From: Heterohyrax brucei
Taxonomy: Eukaryota > Chordata > Mammalia > Hyracoidea > Procaviidae
Length of the DNA: 64,000 bases
Assembly: GCA_028571685.1 (NCBI GenBank)
Contig: CM053154.1
Span: 11,068,001-11,132,000 of the forward strand
Direction: 5' to 3'
Position 1 is the stretch's first letter, and every line of letters begins with the position of its first letter. The position numbers and the translations under genes were made by a program. The notes under the pieces were generated by a model. It made no database searches, was not told the origin of the DNA, and saw nothing but the letters and a program-made list of their open reading frames with translations. Shown here piece by piece: positions 53,351-64,000 of this stretch.

Positions 53351-55889
53351 AGAGTTTGTGTGCCCATATGTATGCAAAATATCTGAGTGCTTTTCTTCTA
53401 ATAAAGACATGTTTGCCAGGAGAGAAATGCCTGAGAAGCAATAATACATCTATTCCCTGTTAACAAGGGGAGTGGAATGCTTTCAGGACTCGCTGACTAT
53501 TTCCATCCTTCATATTGTGAAAACACAACCCAACCGCCAACATCTGCTGCAGACCCAACACTAATCTTCACAGAGAACCTCCTAAGAAGACCCCTAAACG
53601 TGCCCTTTTTATAATCTGCAGCTAAGAGAAGGGTTTATGGCTTTAGAATAGTTTGTCTTCCATTCGCAAAGGCTGAGATGCACCCCTGTGAAATTACACT
53701 GGCTGCCTTCTCAGAACCCCCTGAAGGGACAATGGGAGGCCATGTGGACCTTAGATGTCTTTTTCCCCCTGCCCAGAGGGATGGGCTGCTGGGGGGTGGG
53801 AGGAGGTAAAGGGCCTTGGATTGCGTGGCCCCGCCTTCCACTCCCAGCTACCGCCCAGGAGAGTGCAGAGCAGTAATAAAGATACCACCGACGTTTAACC
53901 TATTTGATTAAACAGGTCCAAAGGGATGGTGACACCAGAGGACTTTACTTAAAAGTCTGCCAGCAGGACACGGGCTTTGGGACAGGCTGGCCCTTTTCTG
54001 GTTTGATGTTTAGTCCCAGAGAGAGGGCGTGGAGCTATTTGTCTCTGAGCCTAAACACTCCCCCGCAAGGCATTGTGTGAAGTGGAGCTGAGGGCGGGCA
54101 GGGGGCTTTCAGACTGCCACTTCAGAGGGCCTCAGTGACGAGCCAGCACTGGGAACAATGGGGGAGCTTTGTAACTCAGAACCCTGTCTCTTCCCCCCCC
54201 CCCCGTGGATTCTCCTCCTCTGAACCCCTTTCCCCCAAATTAAGCCAAACAGTGGCATTGTGGGAATGCCTGGGTCCCTGCAGCTTCCTCGGGTTGCTGC
54301 ATTTCTGCTTGAACTCTTGGTTCCAGATGGAAGACCAGCGTAGCAGGGAGGGGGTCTCAGTGTAGAGTAACCCGAGTTGGGTCACATAAAATGGATCGAT
54401 GGCTTTGTCAGCAAGCAGCGGTCATGATCCTAGGAGTTTCTGATTTTCTTCGACTGACTTGTGTGATGGCTGGTTCGGCCCCATGTGCTGTCGCAAGCTG
54501 TAGAGGCTGTTGCTTTGAAGCTGACTGAAGTCTGCAGATGGCACATACTTGTAGTCAACGCTCAATGTTGGGGAAATTAAAGGAGGGCTGAGTAGCCCCC
54601 AGATGGCTCATGTGAAAGAACTCCCCCATCCACAGTATTCAGGTGGGGTGGGGGGACTCCCTCGGGTAGGCAGTGTTTTGATTTTTCAGCAAGTTTAGCT
54701 TTTCTCCCTTCACATCCATTTCTGATTTGAGAAACGTGGCGAGTTGAAGTTCCCGATTAATTCCATGCGTGCTCTCTAATGGGGACTGAGGCAACAGCCA
54801 CAGAGGTTTCACTTTATTTGGAGAAGTGAGTCCTGGGACTTGAAAGGCTGAAATGTACCCAACCACAGTGGAAATTGGGATGAAACGTATAGCTCTGTTT
54901 CTGATGTGTTTCCATAGCTTTTTGGTTTGGATCGAACAGAACACCCAGAACAAACAGTTTTTCTGCAGACATATACTTCAACTTCTCAATTTTTCCCCGC
55001 TGTTAGAAAAATGTCTGAATTTTCCAACCTCAGAAAGAGTACTTTAATGCAGACTTGCTTGAAATCTGCTTGAGAACTAAGACTTTCTTATCTCTGGGGG
55101 TTTTGCTGCCTCTCGTGATTATAAAAGTTTATGTCAGAGGTCTGCCTGGAGATTACACTGATTACAGGTTCCTTATAGCAAAATGCTGACTCCCAGTTAG
55201 CACAGATTTTCTGCTGCTGGGTGGCGTGTGTCAGGAGGCCTCACTCCAAGATATGGGCAAGGAAATTTCTTTCTATGAATAGCTTAAACCATGTGGGCTT
55301 CAGAAGAGACGTTATGCTGAAAAAAGTAACCAGACAATACCTTCTGCTCCCTCCCATTGGTGGTTCCTCCTGTTCAATAATCTGTTATTCTTGACTTGTT
55401 TTTGTTCTCATTCTTGAGCTCTCCTAATTGAAATTGAATTTAAAATTCTAGTCATATTTTTGGAAGTGAAATAGTTGCGTTTGGGGGGCAGGTTTGGAAG
55501 CAAACCTTACTGAGTCTTTCACTGAATATAGAATTTGCCAGTGGTGAGACAAAAGGCACTCTAAACAAAACTCTCAAAACCTGGAGGGCTCTGGATCCCA
55601 AGGAGAAAGAGTGCCAGTCTTCTCTGGGCTCATCAGATGTCATCTGATCCATCAGGTGTCATTTTAGAAACTACTTTGGAAGGTGAGCCTTGCCCAGCTG
55701 GAGTTGGTGGCAGAGATGACATTCCACCTCCTGTGTGTTCTGTGTCATCTGTAACGTGAGTTGAATACTGGCTAGTTTTGGTTGATCATGGACACACTAG
55801 TTGACAAAAATCCACAATCCCTCTTTTGCCCTACACCCAGGCCTCATCTGTCATTGAGGCCACTTGACTGACTTCTGAAGACATGTATG
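53351..55889. other. Longest repeat-poor stretch in the window
   Basis: About 2.5 kb without a recognised interspersed repeat. A poly-C run occupies 54194-54205. The section 54650-55060 (GTTCCCGATTAATTCCATGC, GAAATTGGGATGAAACGTAT) looks like single-copy, possibly conserved, non-coding DNA. Short open frames lack domains. Confidence 0.4.
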
Positions 55890-56069
55890 TTTCTGCCAAG
55901 TACAGTTCCATGCACTGGGAACGCATAACAGTGAGTGAGACAGACGACACCCTTGCCTTCCTGAAGTCAGGTGGGGAGATGGAAGCTCAACAGCTCAACA
56001 AATAATTGACAAGTGGTTTCTGTTAGCAGTGGATGCTCGATAGAAAACACTAGATGGCCCTGTGACAAG

Positions 56070-56160
56070 GGAGCTCTGGTGGCCCTGTGGTTAAGAGCTC
56101 AGCAACTAACCAAAAGTTTGTGGTTCAAATCCACCAGCTTCTCATTGGAAACCAAATGGA
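56070..56160 (+). mobile_element. AFROSINE 5' half inside L2
   Basis: GAGCTCTGGTGGCCCTGTGG, TTAAGAGCTCAGCAACTAAC, B-box GGTTCAAATCC and CTCATTGGAAACCAAATGG. The 3' half is missing. Confidence 0.82.
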
Positions 56161-56203
56161 GAAGTAGTCAGAACAGCAATTTTTTTTAACATGATAGAAG
56201 GTC

Positions 56204-56371
56204 AGCCAAAAAAAAAAAAAGAGAGAGAGAGAGAGACCCTCCATGAGAGAGACTGACACAGTGGCTGCCACACGGGCTTAAGCAAAGCAAGAATTGTGAG
56301 GATGGCGCAGGAGCAGACAGTGTTTCATTCTGTTGTATACAAGTCAGAGCTGACTTGACGGCACCTAACAA
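56204..56371 (+). mobile_element. RTE 3'-end fragment with A/GA-rich start
   Basis: A poly-A and GA run (56208-56236) leads into GACCCTCCATGAGAGAGACT, CTGACACAGTGGCTGCC, GGATGGCGCAGGAGCAGACA, GTTTCATTCTGTTGTATAC and GACTTGACGGCACCTAACAA, the RTE terminal sequence. Confidence 0.8.
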
Positions 56372-56640
56372 ATGTGATAGAGGGTGGCTAGGGAAGGACA
56401 TTTCCCAGGGATAATGAGGGAAGGTCACTGTGAGGGTGACACTCAGCTGAGCCCTGTGACACTGAGGGAATAATGTTCTAGGCACAGGGAAGAGCAAGGA
56501 CAGGATCTGAAGGCAGGAGTGAGAGTGCTGCAGTCCAGTGTAGCTTCAGCAGAAAGAGCCAAGGGTGACCTATAGAGATGATAGTGGTGGAACCATGGGT
56601 CTTGCAGACTGGCATTAGGTTGTGGAAGCCGTTAGAAGAA

Positions 56641-57659
56641 TTCTGGAGGAGATTCTGATCATGGTACCCAAGGCAGGAATAGGTAATTGTGACATCATTC
56701 TAAATCTGATTATGAAGATGGCTGGTGCCTGCACGGGCTGTATGAAGAGTGGCCACCCAGTCTCCATACAATGACAGCTAGACTCTTAAACAGAGTTCCT
56801 TGGACGGAAGTGCAGAAGTAGCATGGCTCCAAACAACTACTCTGGACTCACCTTCCAAATAGGGAAACCAGGCACCGTGAGGTTTAACGAATTGGCCAAA
56901 GTAACTCCACAAGGGTAGCGGGCAGCACCTGAAAGAAAGCCTCAGTGTACTTCCTCTTTGGGCTTGAAGTACATCCCCCGTCTTCATCCTATATTGCCTG
57001 GTCATTATAATTTGCTTACGCAGGCGTGATCTGAAAGGAAGCATTGTTTCGGAATCAATCAGGGGCTGGATACGGGTAGTCTAGTGAGTGCCTGAGCTTG
57101 GAGCGCCTCCTTATCACCAGCGTGCAGCAGAGGATGGGTCCAAATAAAACACATTCTCAGGCTTTGTTGACTTTCCGGGCCAGCAGCTGGGTTAATGGAG
57201 CTCTTTATATCCAGTCCCTTTCTGAAATGGGTTTTCTCACTTTCATTTCTCTGGGAACTTCTAAATAAAGTTCTCACTGAAGAATGACAGGAGTGTTTGT
57301 GTTGGACAGTTGAACAAAAACCATTTGCTTCATGGAGTTCATCCTTGCAAAGCGGGGGGTGGGGTGGGGGTGCGGCGTGCAGGGAGAATATATAAGAAAA
57401 GACCACCCCCAGGCTCAGAAGGCAGGGAGGGGTTTAAATTATCTACTTGCAGCATTCCGTATCATATTTAAATCTGTGATGCTAGGCTGATCCGTATAAC
57501 ATTAACCTCAACTGAAGATTTCCTGTAAGTATACATTTATGTGACCATAAATTTTAAAAACTTAACACTTTTTCTTTTTTGCACTTAGAACCAAAAGTTC
57601 TAGCAACTGTCCATTGAATTTAGCTCTTACATAGATGTATTATACACAGAGTAGAGAGT
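56641..57659. other. Repeat-poor sequence with a G-rich tract
   Basis: G-rich run at 57353-57373 (potential quadruplex). Sequence at 57420-57560 (GGGTTTAAATTATCTACTTG, GCTGATCCGTATAACATTAA) looks single-copy. No gene. Confidence 0.4.
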
Positions 57660-57807
57660 CACCACTGCTGAGTCAATTCTGACTTATAGTAACACTATGG
57701 GTCAGAGTAGAATTGCCCCACAGAGTCTCCAAGGAGTGTCTGGTGAATTTGAACTGCTGATCTTTTGTTTACTAGACATAGTACTTAACCACTAAGCCAC
57801 CAGGGCT
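57660..57807 (-). mobile_element. AFROSINE, antisense
   Basis: CACCACTGCTGAGTCAATTC, GTAGAATTGCCCCACAGAGT, ATTTGAACTGCTGATCTTTT and CACTAAGCCACCAGGGC. Confidence 0.9.
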
Positions 57808-57928
57808 TATTTAGTAATTGTGAAAGAATGCCTATGATCACTTCTATGCTAATATTCAAACTTTCAGTAGAATTTGTGTTACCTACCGTCTGTTGTCAAG
57901 TAGGTTATTTTTACTGCTGCCTGCTGGG

Positions 57929-58121
57929 CATTTGCAGGGAAGAGGTTAATGAATCAGTTGCTGGCTGAAAGGTTGGAGGTTTGAGTCCACCCAGAAGTGT
58001 CTGGACAGAAAGATCTGTTGGGTCTCCTTCTCAAACATCAGCCATTGGAAACCCCATGGAGCACAGTTCTATTCTGGCACACATGAGGTCACCAGGCTTC
58101 ATTGCCATCTCACTGGCAACC
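57929..58121 (+). mobile_element. AFROSINE, two-part-body subtype
   Basis: GGGAAGAGGTTAATGAATCA, AGGTTGGAGGTTTGAGTCCA, CCCAGAAGTGTCTGG, GGAAACCCCATGGAGCACAG and a degraded tail. Confidence 0.82.
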
Positions 58122-58501
58122 GGTAAGTGGTAGGCATTTTCCAGGTGGCTAATGGTAGATTCAAACACAATCAATCCTATTAAATTCAAAAGGAGCATGG
58201 TTAGGACTTTTAAATTTTGTACCCATTGTATGGATCTGGGGGCCTCAGGCTGTCTGTCCATCAGTGTGATTTGCTTGCTGCGTAGGCACTGTTTAAATAT
58301 TTTCTGAGTTAATGTAAAAAAGACATTTTAACCTAAGAATGAGTTTACACTACCACATGGCTAGGATCAGTTGCTGCATTTAGATAAGCCTGTGCTTACC
58401 CGAACCACAGTCGCCACTTCACCCTCCTGTACATTTTGTAATGTATCATAATGCTTCTGTTTTTCATAGAGAAGAGAATTATTTCTCTACACTTACGTTT
58501 T
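58122..58501. other. Unrecognised sequence
   Basis: No repeat or gene recognised. Confidence 0.4.
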
Positions 58502-58545
58502 CTTAGTCGTCTAGTACTGTTTTAACAGAAATATCACAGGTGGAT

Positions 58546-61500
58546 GAATTTTTTTTTTAATTTTTAATTAAAAAAATTTTTTTTATTAAATAAAAAAATG
58601 AAAGTGTACATACTCTGTGTTTACAATACTGGGTTAAGAGAGGAGGAGTACACAAGTTGTGTCGAAGTCCCATTAATACTGATCTTCTTACTAATGTGTA
58701 TTGTCACCGATTTCACCCTCCCAAATTTCTAACCATTATCTAATCTAAACCCTCGCTCCTTGCCTTCCTGCCCTCCCACCTTCCCCACCCTTGTAGCCGT
58801 TGAAGAGTCTTTTCTATTATGTATGAGTATGCTTTTAAGTTTTTATTGTAGGGGTCTCATATAATAATTGCTGACTAGTTTCACTCAACATAGTGTCCTC
58901 CAGTTGAGACCAAATTGAGAGATGTTTCCTGCTATCATTGCTGTTCTTTATCAGTGTATAGTATTCCACGGAGTATATATACTAAAGTTTACCCATCCAT
59001 TCTTCTGTTGTTGGGCGTCTGGGTTGATTCCAACTTTTTGCTATCGTGGACTGTGCTGCAATGAACATTCATGTACATATAGCAGTTGGTGTGAATGGCC
59101 TTGATTTTGTAGGATATATTCTGAGCAGAGGAAATACTGGGTCAAATGGTGTATCTATATCCATTATTTTAAGGTAACGCCAAATTGCTTTCCAAAGAGG
59201 TTTCACCATTCTGCAATCCCACCAACAGTGAAGGAGAGTTCCAATCTCTTCACAGCCTCTCCAACATTTATTGTTTTGCTTTTTTTGGATCACGGTCAAT
59301 CTTGTTGGGGTGAGGTAGTATCTCATTGTCGTTTTGATTTGAATTTCTCTAATAATTAATGATCATGAACATGTCTGCACATGTTTTTTGGCTGCCTGGA
59401 TCTCCTCTTTAGAGAAGTGTCTGTCCATCTCCTTTGCCCATCGCTTAATTGGATGATTGGTCTTTTTCTTACTGATATTTTGTAGAACCTTATAGATTAT
59501 GGAGATCAGGCGTCAGTCTGTCATAGAGTTGCCAAATATTTTTTCCCATTCTGTAGGTGGTCTTTTAATTCTTTTGATGAAATCTTTGGATGAGCAGAAG
59601 TGTTTGATTCTTATTAATTTCCATTTACCTATTTTCTCTTCTGATGAATGTGTTTTGATTGTCAGATTTTGAAGTCTGTCTATGTTGTGGATTAAAACAT
59701 CCATTGTTGACCCTATCTTTTCTTGGATGATCTTTATCATTTTAGCTTTTATATTCAGGTCTTTTATCCAATTTGAGTTGATTTTTGTGTAAGGTGTGAG
59801 ATATGGGTCTTGTTTCAATTTTTTGCAGATGGATATCCAATTATGCCAGCATCATTTGTTAAAGAGATTGTTCTTACCCCAGTTCAAAATCTTAAGACCT
59901 TTGTCAAATATCAGCAGTTCATAAGAGGATGGTGGCATTTCTGGGGTCTCTACTTTGTTCCGTTGGTCTGTATGTCTCTTTTTGTACCAATACCAGGCTG
60001 TTTTGACTACTGTGGCAGTGTAATAGGTTTTAAAGTCAGGTAGTGAGAGGCCTCCCAGTGTGTTCTTCTTTTTCAGTAGTGCTTTACTTATTCGGGGTTT
60101 CTTCCCTTTCCAAATAAAGCTGATAATTTGTTTCTCCATCTCATTAAAAAATGTCGCTGGAATTTGTACTGGGATTGCATTATAGAAGTAGAGTGCTTTG
60201 GGCAAAGTAGACATTTTCACAATATTGAGTCTTCCTATCCATGAGCAGAGCAGATTACTCCACTTATATAAGTCCCTCCTAGTTTATTGTAGCAATATCT
60301 TGTAGTTTTCTCTGTAAAGATCTCTTATTTCTCTAGTTAGATTTATTCCTAGGTATTTTATCTTCTTGGGGGCTATAGTAAATGGAATTGATTTGGTGAT
60401 TTCTTCATTAATAATTTCATTGTTGGTATAAAGGAATCCTACTGATTTAGTTATGTTTATCTTGTATCCTGATACTTTGCTGAATTCTTCCATTAGCTCT
60501 AATAGTTTGCTTATGGATTTCTTTGGATTCTCTGTATAAACAATCATATCATCTGGAAAGTGGGAAATATTTACTTCTTCAGTACCAATACAGATGCCTT
60601 TTATTTCTTTGTCTTGTCTAATTGCTCTGGCTAGAACTTCTAGCACAATGTTGAATAGAAGTGGTGAGAGCAGGTATCCTTGTCTAGTTCCTGTTCTCAA
60701 AGGGAATTCTTTCAGTCTTTCACCATTCAGGATGATGAAAGCAGTTGGCTTTGCATAGATGCTATTGATTATATTGAGGAATTTCCCTTTTATTCCTATT
60801 TTTCTGAGAGTTTAAAGCATGAATGGATGTTGAACTTTGTCAAATGCCTTTTCTGCATCAATTGACAAAATCAGGTGATTTTTATCTTTCATGTTATTAA
60901 TATGGTTGATTACATTAATTGTTTGTCTGATGTTGAACCAGCCTTGCATCTCTGGAATAAAACCAACTTGATCATGATGAATGATTGTTTTTATATGTTG
61001 TTGAATTCTGTTGGCTACAATTTTGTTGAAGGTTTTTGCATCTAGATTCATGAGTGATATTGGTCTGTAATTTTCTTTTTTGTGGGATCTTTCCCTGGTT
61101 TTGGTATCAGGGTTATGCTGGCTTCATAGAAGGAATTTGGAAGTATTTCATCTGTTTCTATGGTATGAAATAGAGTCATTAGTAATTCTTCTCTAAAAGT
61201 TTGGTAGAATTCTCCGGTGAAGCCGTCTGGGCCAGGACTTTTTTTGGTTGGTAGATTTGTGATGACTTCCTCAATCTCTTCCTTTGTGATAGATTTATTA
61301 AGTTGACCTATTTCTCCTTGTGATAGTCTTGGTGAGTCATATGAATCTAGAAATTTGTCCATTTCCCCCAGGTTTTCAAACCTGTCAGAGTATAGCTTTT
61401 CACAGTATTCTGTTATATTTTATTTCAGATGGGTCAGTTGTAACATTTCCCATCTCATTTCTTAATAGGGTTATTTGTATCTTCTGTTGTTTTTCTTTTG

Positions 61501-61645
61501 TAAGTTTAGCCAATGGTTTATCAATTTTGTTGATCTTTTCAAAGAACCAGCTTCTGGTTTTGTTAATTTTTTCAATTGTTTTTCTATTCTCTAATTCATT
61601 TAGTTCCACTCTAATTTTTATAATCTGTTTTCTTCTGGTGCCTGA
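58546..61645 (-). mobile_element. L1 LINE, 5'-truncated ORF2, inserted in the LTR
   Basis: About 3.1 kb antisense, the most complete L1 here. The poly-A end is the T-rich sequence at 58549-58582. Minus-strand translation gives, from 61.6 kb downward, the endonuclease-RT linker, the RT palm (KKSPGPDGF at about 61235), [15 protein letters not shown], a catalytic motif FPDD in place of FADD (about 60560), the thumb region (KIKYLGI), ISFIWKGKKPRI, and a Cys-containing C-terminus (NNKCWRGC...LLHCWWDC). Frameshifts and stops separate six open pieces. ORF1, the endonuclease and the 5' UTR are absent. Confidence 0.92.
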
Positions 61646-61910
61646 GGGGTTTCTTTGTCACAGCCATGTAAGCTAAAAGCCCAAATTCAAGTTGTCAATG
61701 GCAGGGGAAGACTTTCTCTGCTGGATCTAGAGGAAGATCCTTGTTGTCAAACTTCCCCTGAACTGGGAGCTTCTGAGACACAGAGACCTCGGTCCTTTCC
61801 AAAGGATGTACTCAGCTCATGGTACTGTTTCTTGGTGGTATGAGGTCACCAAATCTCAGCTTATCTTCCTTTCTTTTACATCTCAAGAGGCTCCCCCAAA
61901 CTACAGTATT

Positions 61911-62965
61911 ATGTTGTTGTTGTTAAGTGCTGTTGAATCAGTTCTGACTCACAGAAACTCTATGAACAACAGAATGAAACACTGCCAAGTTTTGCACCAT
62001 GTCCACAATAGTTTTTATGCTTGAGCCCATAGTTGTTACCACTGTGTCAGTCCACCTTATTGAGGGTCTTCCTCTTTTTCACTGACCCTCCACTCTACCA
62101 GGCATGATGTCCTTCTCCAGGGACTGATCCTTTTTGACAACATGGTCAAAATATGTAAGACACAGTCTTGCCATCCTCGCTTCCAAGAAGCACTCTGATT
62201 GTACTTCCTCCAGAATAGATCTGTTTGTTCTCTTCAAGGTCCATGGTACATTCAACATTCTTCTCCAACACCACAGTTCAAGGGCATCAATTCTTCTTCT
62301 GTCTTCTTTGTTCATGGTCCAGCTTTTGCATGCAAATGATGCAATTGAAAATACCATGGCTTGGGTCAGGCACATTTTAGTCTTCAAGGTGACATCTTCA
62401 CTTTTGAATGTTTTAAAGAGGTCCTTTGCAACATGTTTCCCCAATTTGTTATGTCTTTTGATTTTTTGACTGCTGCTTCCATGGGTGTTGACTGTGGACC
62501 CAAGTAAAATGAAATCTTGACAACCTCAATCTTTTCTCCATTTATGAAAATGCTGCTTACTGGTCCAGTTGTGAGGATTTTTCTTTTCTTGATGTTGAGG
62601 TGCAATCTATACTGAAGACTGTGGTCCTTGATTTTCATCAGTAAGTGTCACAAATCTTCTTCATTTCTAGCAAGTAAGGTGATGTCATCTGTGTAACACA
62701 GGTTGTTAATGAGTCATCCTCCAATTCTGATGACTTGTTCTTCTTCGTATAATTCAGCGTCTTGGATTATTTACTCAGCATACAGATTAAAAAGGTATAG
62801 TGAAAGGATACAACCCTGATGCACACTTTTCCTGACTGAAAACCATGCAGTGTCCCCTTGTTCTGTTTGCATGACTGCTGCTTGATCCATACATAGATTC
62901 CTTAAGAGCACAGTTAAGTGTTCTGGAATTCCTATTATCCGTAACACTACTATGCTGCACATTTA
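61911..62965 (-). mobile_element. RTE LINE, 5'-truncated, inserted in the LTR
   Basis: Antisense with the tail at 61911 (GTTGTTGTTGTTAAGTGCTG). The minus-strand frames carry QGCILSLYLFNLYAE (62771-62815), a catalytic motif YTDD (about 62680-62695; consensus YADD) and the C-terminal KEDRRRIDALELWCWRRM block (about 62257-62310). Frame breaks make it inactive. Nucleotides 62110-62311 are the source-like match of the inverted copy at 63358-63559. Confidence 0.9.
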
Positions 62966-63132
62966 GTCCTGCTCACCAACTCAGCTGCTGTCCATCCTCC
63001 CTCATTAACATTGCAGAGGCAGGGTTTATAGCATACACAATGTCAGAAATACTGGCCGACCAAACCACCACACACATTTCTACACACATTTTTTGGGAAA
63101 CACAAAGTCAATCCATGCCACATGTCTTTATC

Positions 63133-64000
63133 AAAAGTGGAAGAAATCCAAATCAAAAATGAGATGCCATCTCACCCAAACAAGGCTGGTATTAATCCAA
63201 AAAACACAAAATGATAAATGCTGGAAAGGCTGTGGAGAGACTAGAACACTTACACACTACTGGTAGGAATGTAAAATGGTACAACCACTTTGGAAATCAA
63301 TTTGACGCTTTACTTAAAAGCTATCCAGCGGTCTACTTCTTGGAATCCATCTTGCAAAACAAAGAAGACAGAAGAAGAATTGATGCCTTTGAACTGTGGT
63401 GTTGGAGAAGAATGTGGAATGTACCATGGACCTTGAAGAGAACAAACAGATCTATTCTGGAGGAAGTACAATCAGAGTGCTTCTTGGAAGCAAGGATGGC
63501 AAGACTGTGTCTTACATATTTTGACCATGTTGTCAAAAAGGATCAGTCCCTGGAGAAGGCCTGTATCACATGAACAGATACAGGCACACCAATGTTCATT
63601 GCAGCAGTGTCTACAACAGCAAAAAGATGGAAACAGTCTATCAGCAGATGAATGGATAAACAGACTATATTTACAGACTGGAACATTATGCAATGATAAA
63701 GAACAATGATGAATTTGTGAACATCTCATAACATGGAGGAATCTGTAAGGTGTTAGGCTGAGTGAAATTAGTTGCAAAAGGATAAATATTGTATGAGTCT
63801 ACCATTACAAGGACTCAAGAAGCAATTTAAACACACAAGGAAACAGTCTTTGATGGTTACAAGGGTAGGGAGGGAGGCAGAGGGGTATTCATTACTTAAA
63901 TAGCAGACAAGAATTATGTTAGGTGAAGCAAGGGACAGCACACAGTAGAGAAGTCAGAACAACTGGACTAAACCGAAAGCTAAGAAATGTCCTAGGTATA
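63133..64000 (+). mobile_element. L1 LINE 3' end, sense, interrupted, runs off the window
   Basis: ORF2 C-terminus at 63150-63357 (ATGAGATGCCATCTCACCCA, GATAAATGCTGGAAAGGCTG, GGTACAACCACTTTGG). It continues at 63560-63780 (GAACAGATACAGGCACACCA, AAAAAGATGGAAACAG) and a 3' UTR to the window edge (GGTGTTAGGCTGAGTGAAAT, ACTGGACTAAACCGAAAGC). Different 3' UTR from the L1s at 39 and 44 kb. It is interrupted at 63358-63559. Confidence 0.82.
63358..63559 (+). repeat. Inverted near-identical copy of RTE 62110-62311
   Basis: Position-by-position reading against the reverse complement of 62110-62311 shows 3 differences in 202 bases (a C/T and a T/G near the 5' side, and G/A at 63492). The fragment starts and stops inside RTE coding sequence, lacks the 3' tail and target-site duplications, and interrupts L1 ORF2. 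The first shared bases AAC are also flanking L1 sequence (microhomology). Confidence 0.9.

Larger units (their letters stand above)
55890..56640 (-). mobile_element. L2 LINE, antisense, split by SINE/RTE insertions
   Basis: Left part 55890-56060 (AGTACAGTTCCATGCACTGG, CAGTGAGTGAGACAGACGAC, CTCAACAAATAATTGACAAG) and right part 56372-56640 (GGACATTTCCCAGGGATAAT, AATGTTCTAGGCACAGGGAA, GAGCAAGGACAGGATCTGAA) keep antisense L2 order. Confidence 0.7.
58502..63125 (-). mobile_element. MaLR-type LTR, antisense, broken into three pieces
   Basis: Piece 1 is 58502-58545 (TTAGTCGTCTAGTACTG, TTAACAGAAATATCACAGG). Piece 2 is about 61645-61910 (AGCTAAAAGCCCAAATTC, GGTGGTATGAGGTCACC, ATCTCAAGAGGC). Piece 3 is about 62966-63125 (CTCATTAACATTGCAGAGGC, CAAAGTCAATCCATGCC). 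Joined in order they follow the antisense of the LTR seen sense-oriented at 39331-39671. The gaps are an L1 and an RTE. The span given here includes those insertions. Confidence 0.75.

Noticed and set aside
58546..61645. Active L1
   Set aside because: No ORF1, no endonuclease domain, no 5' UTR, FPDD in place of FADD, and several frameshifts.
63211..63573. 120-codon fusion protein of L1 and RTE origin
   Set aside because: The frame joins L1 ORF2 debris to the inserted RTE fragment by accident; no start context or complete domain.

Overview
This is nuclear DNA from an afrotherian mammal, most likely a paenungulate (elephant, sirenian or hyrax). The diagnosis rests on several dozen copies of a tRNA-derived SINE of the AFROSINE type: a Pol III-like head, a B-box-like GTTCAAATCC, and a 3' tail resembling GGAATCGACTCGACGGCA. 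Its partner is an RTE-clade (BovB-like) LINE with the same tail. Old pan-mammalian repeats (L2, MIR, MER5A, MER20, MLT1, MaLR LTRs, L1) are also present. I cannot name the species.

I find no convincing protein-coding exon, tRNA, rRNA, snRNA, operon or CRISPR array. The open frames are short. Those with recognisable sequence are relics of L1 ORF2, RTE reverse transcriptase or mariner transposase. The window reads as intergenic or intronic sequence packed with mobile elements, with a few repeat-poor islands that could hold regulatory DNA.

Layout: 1-5 kb is mostly unrecognised sequence with an L1 3' end and an internally deleted RTE. 5-7 kb holds an RTE reverse-transcriptase relic. 8.2-9.5 kb is a dense SINE cluster with microsatellites. 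9.5-15.7 kb has an L1 scrap, a MaLR LTR, MER5A and an RTE 3' end. 16-17.1 kb and 22.1-22.9 kb are repeat-poor islands, the second with a CpG-rich patch. 20.8-21.7 kb has a MER20 split by a SINE, next to an L2. 24-36 kb is SINE/RTE territory with several nested insertions. 37.2-42.6 kb holds an MLT1 LTR, a fold-back mariner, an L1 carrying an LTR and a SINE, and a near full-length mariner. 44.4-48.1 kb has a second L1, a deleted RTE and a possible LTR. 49.6-49.8 kb is a (CCAT/CCAC)n array. 50-57 kb has L2 relics, an RTE and repeat-poor sequence. 58.5-63.1 kb is one LTR split by a 3.1 kb L1 and a 1.05 kb RTE. 63.1-64 kb is an L1 3' end running off the window and interrupted by a 202-bp fragment.

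The strongest anomaly is that 202-bp fragment (63358-63559). It is an inverted, almost identical copy (I count 3 mismatches) of part of the RTE at 62110-62311, while RTE copies elsewhere here are far more diverged. It looks like a recent templated insertion rather than a normal retrotransposition. A weaker possible parallel is a 60-bp piece at 50671-50730 reappearing inside an RTE at 51573-51631. I found no undescribed gene system. The interest lies in repeat architecture, internally deleted RTE families and candidate conserved non-coding elements. All repeat names come from recalled consensus sequences and were not checked against a library; boundaries are usually good to 5-20 bp.
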